A stretch of DNA of 64,000 bases from Bradyrhizobium sp. 4 (GTDB lineage: Bacteria; Pseudomonadota; Alphaproteobacteria; Rhizobiales; Xanthobacteraceae). Below are positions 44,479 to 52,754 of this stretch, one piece after another. The DNA is taken from contig NZ_CP064686.1 in NCBI RefSeq assembly GCF_023100905.1, positions 1,736,001-1,800,000 of the forward strand, read 5' to 3'. The stretch's first letter is position 1; every line of letters begins with the position of its first letter. The notes under the pieces are model-generated. The model ran no database searches. It was not told where the DNA came from and saw only the letters and a program-made list of their open reading frames with translations. A program made the translations under genes and the position numbers.

Positions 44479-45969
44479 ATGCGTCTTCTCAGCCTTACCG
44501 CCTCGACCGCGGGCCTGCTTATCTTGTCTTTGGCTCCTTCAATCGCCGCCGAATCCGTTTTGATGCCGGCGAAAGGCGAAACTTGCAAAAACTTGCCTGC
44601 GCAATCGGAGGCCGTGGGATGGCGGTGCCCGGGACCTGCGGGCTTCTCACTTGTCTATTCGGGAGGTGAGGGCGAGAGCGGCATAGGGTTCGGGCGGACC
44701 AATCAGGAAAAAGAGCTGACCACCGATTCCTCCTGGAGCGGGACAACGATCGACGCCATCGGCGTGCGAGCTGAATGGAGGATGTCAAACGGTATCCCGT
44801 TCGCGGCCATCGTCGCGCGATGGCGGGCAGCCGGGGAGGGCGCCAATAACTCTGGCCACCTCGAATATTTGGTCGTGAAAGTCACAGATCGGGGTAGTTG
44901 CGCCATTGCAACGTTCGGTGCGTTGGAAGTGAGTGCCCTTAACAAGGCTCGCAAGCTGGCGGATGATCGGGGTCCGTTATTCCGATGTGGTATCGACAAG
45001 CCTTCGTTGGCGGCCGACGACAATGGAAGCAACGTCGGCAGACTGGATGGCCACTTCGCTTCCTCCGAGCTGCTAGACCATAACGGCTCGATTGTGGAGC
45101 TGACCCGATCCGAGCGCGGGCTTATTGAGATCCGCTATAAGGAGCCCCGAAGGGGCCTTCCAATACAGCCGAACACTGTTCTCTTTTCGGGGCAGGAGAT
45201 CGGTGGAGCGCTAAGCGGAACCGCCTACGTCTTCAAGGCAAATTGCGAAGGGGCTGGTTACCCGGTCACGGGTAAGCGACAGAATGGCGTTCTAATTTTG
45301 GAAGGCGCCGCTCCTCGTCGGGACAAGTCCTCCTGCCGCGTATCCTCAGCCTCTACAGACTCGAAGCATGCCAGGCTCGAGTTCAACTTTGATCCCCTTT
45401 TGAACGGAGGATTTGAGAATGAGATGGCCTCCCCAGCCGTGAGCCGCGCTGAAGCTGCCTCTGTGACGAACACGCGGGCTGATCTCGCCATGAGCGGGGC
45501 GCCATCAGCTCGGCCAAGTGATCGAGATGGCCCATTTGTCGACTGGAAGAATGGCAAGCTTGGCCGCTTAAGCTCGTTTGCTGGCACCTACACTTATGAT
45601 GCTGTTCTGGACGATGCCGAGGTCAAGCGCGCGCTAAAAGAGCTTGCTGGCGAGGAACAAGTGAAGAAGCTCCGGGCCTACATGTCGGGCATGAGCCCTA
45701 TTGGGCTCATTGGCGCAGACCTCGTCTTGACGGGCGATGCCGAGCATCAAGGCGGTGTGAAAGAAGCAACCGTCTGGATTTCCATTCACGATGGATCTGT
45801 TCGTGCAGCGTTGCTCGATGCTGGCACCGTCACTGTATTTGCGCGTGACGCGAAGTATGAGTACCTGCCGGAGGAATTTCGCAACATCGTTCGGCGATTT
45901 AGCGCGTCCGCCCACGGGATCGTGGCCATGGAGGACAGGCCTCCCCAAGGAGCCACCTGGGTTCGATGA
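44479..45969 (+). CDS. Large secreted protein of unknown function
   Basis: About 496 residues with a signal peptide (RLLSLTASTAGLLILSLAPS then IAAES, cleavage near residue 24). The mature part has a disulfide-capable N-terminal region (GETCKNLP, WRCPGPAG) and a central DUF-like beta region with paired cysteines (FKANCEGAG, SSCRVSS). A C-terminal segment (FAGTYTYDAVLDDAEVKRAL through PEEFRNIV) could be a separate lipocalin- or inhibitor-like domain. I started at the ATG giving the cleanest signal peptide. No family is recognised. Confidence 0.72.
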   Translation: MRLLSLTASTAGLLILSLAPSIAAESVLMPAKGETCKNLPAQSEAVGWRCPGPAGFSLVYSGGEGESGIGFGRTNQEKELTTDSSWSGTTIDAIGVRAEWRMSNGIPFAAIVARWRAAGEGANNSGHLEYLVVKVTDRGSCAIATFGALEVSALNKARKLADDRGPLFRCGIDKPSLAADDNGSNVGRLDGHFASSELLDHNGSIVELTRSERGLIEIRYKEPRRGLPIQPNTVLFSGQEIGGALSGTAYVFKANCEGAGYPVTGKRQNGVLILEGAAPRRDKSSCRVSSASTDSKHARLEFNFDPLLNGGFENEMASPAVSRAEAASVTNTRADLAMSGAPSARPSDRDGPFVDWKNGKLGRLSSFAGTYTYDAVLDDAEVKRALKELAGEEQVKKLRAYMSGMSPIGLIGADLVLTGDAEHQGGVKEATVWISIHDGSVRAALLDAGTVTVFARDAKYEYLPEEFRNIVRRFSASAHGIVAMEDRPPQGATWVR

Positions 45970-46295
45970 CGAGAAAAGTTCGGTGCAGCATCGCTGCTCT
46001 TTGAGGCCCGCTGAGGCCAAGGTCGCGCAGTCACTGCACAGCGCTAATGAAGCGCCTAACTGCCCTGTTTACTTGATTGAGATCGCAGATTTTGGTACAA
46101 GTAATTGCCTCGCACGAGAGCTGCGGTTGAGCCCAATGGGCTTTGCGTGATGCACAAACCCGGCATGTAGTGCGTAAATGATGGCGTGACGCCTGATGGG
46201 TCCGAATTCCTGCGTGCAGGGATTTGGTCACCCGGAGGGCCACGCCATTTCTCTTTTGTGGGTCCTCCCTGAATCCATTGTTCAAGGAGTACAAC
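45970..46295. other. Non-coding spacer before the DUF5681 gene
   Basis: No gene. A near-perfect dyad, AATTCCTGC-GT-GCAGGGATT (around 46206-46225), lies about 70 bp before the downstream start and could be an operator. It lacks a T run. Confidence 0.35.
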
Positions 46296-46712
46296 ATGCC
46301 TCGCAACAGCAAGGGACAGTTCGACAAGGGCACGACTGGCAATCCGAAGGGCCGTCCACGGAAGCGGTCGCATCCCATCTCGGATGGTCAGATGCGGCGC
46401 GATTTCTTTGATGCGACGGAAATGCTGGTGCCGATCATCGAAGGCAATGAGCGTAAGATGATCCCTGCACACCATGCCATTGACAAGCAGTTGGTCATCA
46501 AGGCGGTGTCAGGCGACATGCGGGCCATCTGCGAATACAACAAGAGGCGCGAGCGCTACACGCTGGAGCATGTCCGGGCGCAGCTTAAGAGTCTCGAACT
46601 CATCTTCGAGGGCGAAGACCGCATCCGCATGTTTCCCGAGGACGTCACGGATGAGTATAAGCGGGTCTTGACGCTGTTGCGCATGAAGATCGATCCGGAC
46701 TACTTGCTTTAA
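46296..46712 (+). CDS. DUF5681-type protein
   Basis: 138 residues from an ATG with AAGGAG six bases upstream. The N-terminus (PRNSKGQFDKGTTGNPKGRP) is the signature of DUF5681, small proteins often found in prophages and integrative elements beside ParB-methylases and packaging genes. The rest is helical and acidic-basic mixed (HHAIDKQLVIKAVSGDMRAI). Its biochemical role is not known. A strong terminator follows it. Confidence 0.82.
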   Translation: MPRNSKGQFDKGTTGNPKGRPRKRSHPISDGQMRRDFFDATEMLVPIIEGNERKMIPAHHAIDKQLVIKAVSGDMRAICEYNKRRERYTLEHVRAQLKSLELIFEGEDRIRMFPEDVTDEYKRVLTLLRMKIDPDYLL

Positions 46713-46741
46713 ACAAACTCGACGTTTCACACTCGCAAATT

Positions 46742-46769
46742 GGGAGCGCTTCTCGCGCTCCCTTTTTTT
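46742..46769 (+). terminator. Rho-independent terminator
   Basis: GGGAGCGC-TTCTC-GCGCTCCC followed by seven T residues: an 8-bp GC-rich stem, 29 bases after the DUF5681 stop codon. It ends the plus-strand unit. Confidence 0.9.
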
Positions 46770-47064
46770 GTCTTGCTGCTGGCCATGCACAGGCCCGTCG
46801 GGACGCGACTGGTCCGCGACAGATCCGAGCATGTTTGGCACCTGTTAAGTACCTGTTAGCTGCCTGTTTCGGGCCTGTTCGGCCATTCCTTCGCAAGCCC
46901 ATTGCGCCGCGCAAGTCCTTGTTAATCGCTAGCTTTTCTCGCCAGCCGCCACGGTGGCGATCGAGCGCGATTTTTTGCAGGCGACAGCAGGGAGATTCAT
47001 CCCGCCCCGTTTGGAGCGCTCCGAATAGATCGGACAGCCTGCGGCCGGTGTGTTAAAGCCGGGG

Positions 47065-47280
47065 ATGAAAAAAATCATTTTGGCGATGCTGCTCATCACG
47101 ACGCCGGCATTGGCGCAGCCCGAACCGCCAGCTGCGAAGGCCCCATTGACCGATCGCGAACGTGTTCAGGCCGACCGTGCGCAGGCCGCCACGCAGGAGA
47201 AGGACGCCCCAACCGCGCGCCCGTGGGACCGGGGCGCGGATGGCAAGCGGCCTTGGGACCGGGGCGCCCAGGCGAAGTAG
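47065..47280 (+). CDS. Small periplasmic protein with RPWDRGA repeats
   Basis: 71 residues from the ATG at 47065. Signal peptide KKIILAMLLITTPALAQ, a helical linker (LTDRERVQADRAQAATQEKD), then two copies of the heptad RPWDRGA (ARPWDRGADGK, RPWDRGAQAK). Short proteins ending like this are known in rhizobia. The function is not known. Confidence 0.68.
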   Translation: MKKIILAMLLITTPALAQPEPPAAKAPLTDRERVQADRAQAATQEKDAPTARPWDRGADGKRPWDRGAQAK

Positions 47281-47456
47281 CAGCGTTCTCGACGGGAACT
47301 CGCAGGCTTTGCCGGCAATCGGCAGCCTTCCGTAAGGAGCCTTCCGTGACGGAACTGAGTTTACGCGGCACGGGCTGAGCTGAGCTGCCTCAATTTCTCT
47401 ATCGAGCCGCCCGGGGCAGCGGGCTCTGGCTCCGCTTCCTCGCCAGTCGGCACGGC

Positions 47457-47828
47457 CTATCTGACGGTCACTTCCACAGCGATGACCGAGGATCCGCGCT
47501 GCCTGCGGTTTTCGCCCGACACGGCAATTCGGAACCGGTCAGTTCCTGGACGTGAGGGGGCTTGGTGGCGAAATGACGGGCCGGCGATCGTCACGCTACC
47601 GGCACTGGGCGCCTCTGCCAGTTTAACTTCGTCCAAAAGCTGAGTTCTGCCGCGCAGGCCTTGCAGGCATTCCGTCCCGGCTGGGATTGAAATAACCCAA
47701 TATACGGTGTCGGAAAGCAGTACAAAGCGTTCGGGCCGCAAGGCACATTCACCCGCGGTCGCAGCATGCGCTTGCAGCCAGTATCCCGCGAAAAAACATA
47801 GACTTGCCGCCGCTGTTTTGAGCCTCAT
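47457..47828 (-). CDS. Small secreted beta-rich protein
   Basis: 123 residues from the ATG at 47828. The signal peptide (RLKTAAASLCFFAGYWLQAH, ending AATAG) is followed by a short mature domain with two cysteines (GECALRPE, GTECLQGL) and regular beta strands (FVLLSDTVYWVISIPAG, SSVIAVEVTV). An in-frame start 16 codons earlier would bury the signal peptide. No known family. Confidence 0.65.
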   Translation of the reverse strand: MRLKTAAASLCFFAGYWLQAHAATAGECALRPERFVLLSDTVYWVISIPAGTECLQGLRGRTQLLDEVKLAEAPSAGSVTIAGPSFRHQAPSRPGTDRFRIAVSGENRRQRGSSVIAVEVTVR

Positions 47829-47952
47829 GCTGCCGCCCGTGCGGTGATCATGATTGGATGGGCCAGGCATGCTCAAACAAAATCGCCGCCACCGGCTGCC
47901 CGGTGTTGCGGCGATTCATGGTTGACACGGCTGGTCGCTAAACGCTTTGCGT

Positions 47953-48219
47953 TCACCGAGCGTACCAATACCCCCACCAGCGTTGCGACACAGGCCGCGC
48001 CTCCGCCTTGAGCGCCGCGACTTCCTCGACAGAGCGAAGGTTGGGGCCATAGATCGCAGGCGGGTAAACATCATCCCAAAACACGTAGCCGGTTCGGACG
48101 TAGGCCGACCGATGATGCGCAGGAGCCAGCGCAAGCTCCGCGGCTGAAGCTGTGGTCGTTATCAAAGCAAGGCCAAGAACAGAAAGAGCAATGGATGGAG
48201 CAAGGGTGCGGAAGTTCAT
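47953..48219 (-). CDS. Small secreted protein
   Basis: 88 residues from the ATG at 48219. Signal peptide RTLAPSIALSVLGLALITTT ending ASAA, then HHRSAYVRTGYVFWDDVYPP, AIYGPNLRSVEEV and a Trp-rich tail (QRWWGYWYAR). Aromatic-rich short exported proteins of this kind are frequent in rhizobia. Longer in-frame starts (to 48375) lack a signal peptide at the N-terminus. Function unknown. Confidence 0.66.
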   Translation of the reverse strand: MNFRTLAPSIALSVLGLALITTTASAAELALAPAHHRSAYVRTGYVFWDDVYPPAIYGPNLRSVEEVAALKAEARPVSQRWWGYWYAR

Positions 48220-48548
48220 TGGATCAATCCCTCTCGAAATGGGCGAGAAATAGAAAATGCGACGGCCTGTGAAAGGTTGCAAGCGCATCGTTCCATAGAA
48301 CGGCTGCGAAATCCAGCTTTTCAGGTGCGCGAATCCAGCCGGAAGGTTCGGGCAGAGCAGACTTGAGGGTGACACCTGTCGTTGGGGCTGGTGAAGACAG
48401 CGCTACCGATGAGCCGACAACTCAGATGCTGCTGCTCACGACATGATCAGGCCTGAACAATCTTTTGGCGCCAGGAGAGTCATCGGGAATCATCATGTGG
48501 ACACACTGCTCACTCTTGATGAGCACCGCACTCTTCAGGACGATTCCT

Positions 48549-48722
48549 ATGGCTTCTGCTTTTGTCTTCGCCTTGATCTTCTGCGCCGGCGTCATGTTGG
48601 GCTATGCGCTGCGGACCTTGCGCCCGCAACGCTCGACGACGAACGAGCCCTCCGATACGCCGCGCAGAACGGCCCGATCGACTCCCAGTTCGGCATTCGG
48701 ACACACCCGACGTGCCTTTTAG
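48549..48722 (+). CDS. Small single-pass membrane protein
   Basis: 57 residues from an ATG with AGGA eight bases upstream. One helix (ASAFVFALIFCAGVMLGYAL) is followed by a basic, Ser/Thr/Arg-rich cytoplasmic tail (RTARSTPSSAFGHTRR). Layout N-out helix, basic tail. No function can be assigned. Confidence 0.58.
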   Translation: MASAFVFALIFCAGVMLGYALRTLRPQRSTTNEPSDTPRRTARSTPSSAFGHTRRAF

Positions 48723-48779
48723 GCCTCATCCAGGGTGCGGGCGACACCTCGGTTCTCACGACCATAGGCGACACAGGAC

Positions 48780-49043
48780 ATGACCCAGCCGATGAGGGAC
48801 GCACCGCGACGCTACATCGTGGACGGTACAGGACAGCGTGTGCTTTTCGGTTTGACGATTGCGGAAACCATCGAGTTCGAGACGTTGGACAAGCCCGACG
48901 CGCCACTCGGCCCTGGCCTTCGCCTCGATCAGAGCAAGCCGGGACAACGATGGCTGGAGCTATACGCCAAGCATGAGCGGGCCTGGCGCAACTGGATGGC
49001 CGACACGCGAGCAGGACGGGAAGTGCCCCTCGTGCTCAACTAG
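48780..49043 (+). CDS. Small conserved-looking soluble protein
   Basis: 87 residues. It contains RRYIVDGTGQRVLFGLTIAE, TIEFETLD and a C-terminal WLELYAKHERAWRNWMADTR. The composition and good codon usage suggest a true gene, but no family is recognised. It lies 57 bases after the small membrane protein, so the two may form one unit. Confidence 0.6.
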   Translation: MTQPMRDAPRRYIVDGTGQRVLFGLTIAETIEFETLDKPDAPLGPGLRLDQSKPGQRWLELYAKHERAWRNWMADTRAGREVPLVLN

Positions 49044-49128
49044 GTGACGCCGTTAGCCCGTGACTGCGAGGCCATCCGTTCGCTTCAGGAACAATCTCCC
49101 CGACGGAACGGCAGTCATCCCGGGCTGG

Positions 49129-49899
49129 TCATACCGCGAGCATCCGGCTGCCTTGTATGCTCATGAGAGTCAGATTGCCCGTCGCGTAGGCGCCCGTATC
49201 GATGTTGACCCGGTTTGCCAGGATTTCGGCGGTGCGCACCGGCGTGTGACCATGAACGATATATTTGCTGAACTGCTCCTCGCTCCGAAGGAATTCTTCG
49301 CGAATCCAAAGCAGGTCGCTTTCGCTTTGCTCGGCCAAGGGGACACCCGGGCGAACGCCGGCGTGGACAAAGAAGAAGTCTCCACAGGTAAAACTAAGGC
49401 GTAGTTCGTCCAGGAACTCCAGATGCTCCCCCGGCATTGCGCGGATCAAGTCGCGCATGATCGACGCCGGGTCGTCGCGCTTCAGGTCTGGCGGCGCGAG
49501 TCCATAGGACATGAGCGTCTGGGCGCCTCCGATGCGAATCCAATCTTCAAACAACGATGGGTCTTCGAAAACCCTCACCAGAAATGCCTCGTGGTTTCCC
49601 TTGAGAAAAATCGAGTTTCCCCGCCGGCTTCGTTCAACCAGGAGGTCAAGGGTGGCGCGCGTGTCCGGTCCGCGATCGACGTAATCGCCCATGAACACCT
49701 CGATCGCATAGCGTGGCCGACTGTGGGCCAAGTCGGCGTCGATGACCCGCAGCATGGGCTGCAGCAAATGCGAGCAGCCATGAATATCCGAGATCGCGTA
49801 AATGCGAACGCCGTCGGGCAGTTGCGGCCTGTGAATTGGCGGGTGTGACCGGGCAAGAGATGTCATGGCGCGCACACTCGGTGAGGTGGTGGGGATCAT
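49129..49899 (-). CDS. Calcineurin-like metallophosphatase (Ser/Thr phosphatase or diadenosine-tetraphosphatase type)
   Basis: 256 residues with the full two-metal motif set: AISDIHGC (about 36), GDYVDRGPDT (71), LKGNHEAF (98), FVHAGVRPG (about 178) and VHGHTPV (about 218). This is the PPP-like group containing PrpA/PrpE and ApaH. The substrate (phosphoprotein or dinucleotide) cannot be told. I used the ATG at 49899; another at residue 12 (49866) is possible. It stands alone between small exported proteins and the second polysaccharide locus. Confidence 0.87.
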   Translation of the reverse strand: MIPTTSPSVRAMTSLARSHPPIHRPQLPDGVRIYAISDIHGCSHLLQPMLRVIDADLAHSRPRYAIEVFMGDYVDRGPDTRATLDLLVERSRRGNSIFLKGNHEAFLVRVFEDPSLFEDWIRIGGAQTLMSYGLAPPDLKRDDPASIMRDLIRAMPGEHLEFLDELRLSFTCGDFFFVHAGVRPGVPLAEQSESDLLWIREEFLRSEEQFSKYIVHGHTPVRTAEILANRVNIDTGAYATGNLTLMSIQGSRMLAV

Positions 49900-50460
49900 T
49901 TCGCCAAGTCAGTCCACGGCCGGACCCCTATTGAAGGGAGCCGCCTCTCAGACGGCCCGATTGCGCCGAAAGAAAGGAGGATATTCGCTTGCTTAGCTTG
50001 TCAGCGCGCGCTGAGCAAATCAGGCAATCCCGCCCTGGGGTGCATCGCGACCGGCAGCGGGATGATGCATGCCTCGCTGAAGACGTTTGGGGGGATACAG
50101 CTTTAGATCGCACTTCCTCGAATTTCTAGTAATCGAATCATATCGCTTGCGGAGTGACTCAATGCGGGCAACAGGCGCATCAAAGATGAGCTGCTAGCGC
50201 TTCATGCAAGCGCCCGACCGAATTCGAAGTGGAACTTGATTCAAAATAGGGCAGCGAGTTTCGATCGTGTGTCAGCACTGTGACGCAAATCTTCCGCGCG
50301 CGATGACATCTCAACAAAACGCGATGCATTCATGCATCGCAAAAGTTTCGCGTGCAGCGCCACAATATCGCTGTGTTCACTTCACAGTTTGCGTTCGGGG
50401 AAGTGACGGATCTTCAGCATCACGGATCAGCGTCAAGCATTCTCGATAGCAGAGGTTCGA
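49900..50460. promoter_or_regulatory. Long regulatory gap before the second polysaccharide locus
   Basis: 561 bases without a gene. It holds a perfect 20-bp dyad (50321-50340), a TCACTTC / GAAGTGA dyad with a 16-bp spacer (about 50378-50407) and CGCAAA half-sites at 50284 and 50338 plus the reverse form at 50388. This density upstream of a polysaccharide-initiating gene suggests more than one regulator acts here. Confidence 0.45.
50321..50340. promoter_or_regulatory. 20-bp perfect palindrome upstream of the second sugar transferase
   Basis: GCGATGCATTCATGCATCGC: 9-bp arms with a 2-bp centre, 120 bp before the start codon. The 2-base centre makes a hairpin terminator unlikely, so a protein-binding site is more plausible. 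Confidence 0.5.
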
Positions 50461-51891
50461 ATGGCTGTTGCAACTTATGGTTCTGAAAGCGCTGGTGCAC
50501 TGTCGTCGGCGCGCGGCACGGCTCTTCAGCGGCCTTTTCAGATCGTCATAATCGCTGCTGATCTGCTGCTCATCCTGCTCAGTTACGCTGCAGGGGCGGC
50601 GCTCTACAATGTCGCGCTTGCCTCCATTGGCGACGGCGCATCGATGGGGGCTGGATTGATTGTCGGCGTTGTGTTCGTCGCAGTCGCATATTCCCAGGAT
50701 GTCTACGCCACGCACCGCTTGCTGAATCTGGTCTGGCAGCTGCGCAAGGCCGTCTTCATCTGGTTGGCGTCGCTGACGATCCTCGCTGTCGCGGCCTTTT
50801 TGCTGAAATCGACGGACAATCTGTCTCGCGGCACGGTGATCATTTTTGCTGCAATCGGCGGCGCCGGATTGATCAGCCTGCGCTTTGTCTGGCAGTTCGT
50901 ACTCGCGACAAACTATGCCAGAAGCCGGCTGGTCGATCGCAAGGTGATCCTGTTGAGCCTGAAGCCGCTCGATTTCACCTCAAGCCGCTTCAAGGATTTG
51001 CGCAGGAACGGTTTCGACGTCATGCGTCATTTCGTGCTTGGGATCGACAGCGGCGATGGCCATTGGGAGCGGCAGATTCGCGATGTCATTCGGCAGTCTC
51101 GCCAGGCGGACGTCGACGAATATCTTCTAGCGATCGATTGGAACGAATTGCCGATGCTTCGAAAGATCGGGCCCTTCCTGCGCGCGGTGCCCCAACCGGT
51201 ACGCCTTCTGCCGGACGATTCAATCGCCGACCTCGTGTCGCGCCCATTCCTGCCGGTCAGTGGGACCGTGGCGGTCGAGATTCAGCGGCCGCCGCTCAGC
51301 GTTTTCGAGCGTCTCCAAAAGCGCTGTCTAGATGTGGGAGTAGCCCTGTTGGCGCTCGTCATACTTGCACCGCTGTTGCTGACTGTCGCCGTTCTGATCA
51401 AGGTCGGATCGCCGGGAGCTGCCATCTTCCGCCAGTCGCGTAGAGGGTTCAACGGCAAGCCGTTCGAGATATGGAAATTTCGGACCATGACGGTCTGCGA
51501 GGACGGGCAGACGATTACCCAGGCCACCAAGCGGGATGCTCGGGTCACCAAGATCGGGCGTTTCCTTCGCATGACAAGCATCGACGAGTTGCCGCAGCTT
51601 TGGAATGTCTTGCGCGGCGACATGTCCCTGGTCGGGCCGCGCCCGCATGCGCTGGCCCATGACAATTATTACGACGAGCTCATCAGCAAATACGTCTACC
51701 GCCACCACATGAAACCGGGCCTGACAGGCTGGGCTCAGGTCAACGGCTTCCGGGGGGAAACCCCGACCATCGACCTGATGGAAAAAAGGGTGGAATATGA
51801 CGTCTGGTACGTCAGCAATTGGAGTATCTGGCTGGATCTGAAGATCATGGCGCGTACGGCCTCGACGGTGCTGTTCCAGGAGGCCTATTAG
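50461..51891 (+). CDS. Undecaprenyl-phosphate sugar-1-phosphate transferase, second locus
   Basis: 476 residues. Four to five N-terminal membrane segments lead to a catalytic domain from about residue 283 (RCLDVGVALLALVILAPLLL) with FEIWKFRTM, TSIDELPQLWNVLRGDMSLV, GPRPHALAHD, KPGLTGWAQVNGFRG and MEKRVEYDVWYVSNWSIWLD. It loads the first sugar on undecaprenyl phosphate for the right-hand polysaccharide. It is closely similar in its catalytic half to the enzyme at 15646 but is about 45 residues shorter at the N-terminus. Single gene on plus, with a long regulatory region upstream. Confidence 0.92.
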   Translation: MAVATYGSESAGALSSARGTALQRPFQIVIIAADLLLILLSYAAGAALYNVALASIGDGASMGAGLIVGVVFVAVAYSQDVYATHRLLNLVWQLRKAVFIWLASLTILAVAAFLLKSTDNLSRGTVIIFAAIGGAGLISLRFVWQFVLATNYARSRLVDRKVILLSLKPLDFTSSRFKDLRRNGFDVMRHFVLGIDSGDGHWERQIRDVIRQSRQADVDEYLLAIDWNELPMLRKIGPFLRAVPQPVRLLPDDSIADLVSRPFLPVSGTVAVEIQRPPLSVFERLQKRCLDVGVALLALVILAPLLLTVAVLIKVGSPGAAIFRQSRRGFNGKPFEIWKFRTMTVCEDGQTITQATKRDARVTKIGRFLRMTSIDELPQLWNVLRGDMSLVGPRPHALAHDNYYDELISKYVYRHHMKPGLTGWAQVNGFRGETPTIDLMEKRVEYDVWYVSNWSIWLDLKIMARTASTVLFQEAY

Positions 51892-51932
51892 TAGGACCCG
51901 CCTAGGGGGGGACCAGCGGCACCTATGAGCCG

Positions 51933-52226
51933 TTAGCTTCCGTTGCCGGGGGTCTTCTTGAAGAGGCGAAGGACGGCGTCCCGCAGCGCAAGCATTGGCG
52001 GGACAAGGACGAAGAACGCTCCCATGGCGACTGAGACGACGACGTGGCGCAGCGAAAAAGGCTCGTCATGCTCGAGCTCCCGGCGATTCGGATCGAGCGG
52101 GGCAGGCGCGAGAGTGGTCGCCATCGGCCGGGATTCCCGGCGGGCTTTACGCGGGGGAACCACGATCAACACGAAAAGAATATTGAGCAACACCCAGATG
52201 CTCAAGACAATAAGAGCAATTACCAT
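51933..52226 (-). CDS. Small two-helix membrane protein
   Basis: 97 residues. Helix 1 is VIALIVLSIWVLLNILFVLI, followed by a basic cytoplasmic loop (PPRKARRESRP), and helix 2 is VVVSVAMGAFFVLVPPMLAL with a basic end (RLFKKTPGNGS). Convergent with the sugar transferase. Possibly an accessory of the polysaccharide machinery by position, otherwise unknown. Confidence 0.62.
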   Translation of the reverse strand: MVIALIVLSIWVLLNILFVLIVVPPRKARRESRPMATTLAPAPLDPNRRELEHDEPFSLRHVVVSVAMGAFFVLVPPMLALRDAVLRLFKKTPGNGS

Positions 52227-52754
52227 CCGAACCTGCCGAAAAAGTACAAAGAGTATGAGCGCAGTTTAGCCTTCCGAACCTCGGAAGGAAAGGTGCTCAA
52301 GAATTCGGCAGTCCAGGCTGCGGTCACGATCAATAGCCCTTCGTGCCGGGGGCAAGTTTGTGCAGGCAACACCTCACTATCTACTATCTTTCGTCCGGAT
52401 CGCCGTCGTCAATCCATGCCTTGGGCTATGGCAGAGACCGCCATTTGTGGATTCCGGATGAATACGGAGATGGGACGCGTATCGGAGCCGACGATAATGT
52501 CACTTGGCGGGTTGGTTCCGACGTCTTCGTGATCCCGGAACTCAATAGAGCCCGCTGACGCATCTTCGCCACGCCGGGCGTCCCGCCACGGCTGCGAATT
52601 TCGGACGGCCACTTCCGTCCGTTCCTGCAGACGGCGGGACCGAAAAGTGCCCTCTGCAGCCTATCTTGGGAAAACCCCGCGACGGTCGTCAGCAGGTCGG
52701 GGCATGCGCGAGGGGCGCGGCCGCAGACTGTGCGGCTTGTGCGCCTCCTTCGCC
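52227..52754. other. Gap without a recognisable gene
   Basis: Several short frames on both strands overlap here but none shows a good start, a signal peptide or family motifs. It lies downstream of the co-polymerase gene, and no T-tailed hairpin terminator is obvious. Confidence 0.35.

Noticed and set aside
52227..52754. Short frames around 52343-52612 as genes
   Set aside because: Frames on both strands overlap one another without ribosome sites, signal peptides or recognisable motifs.
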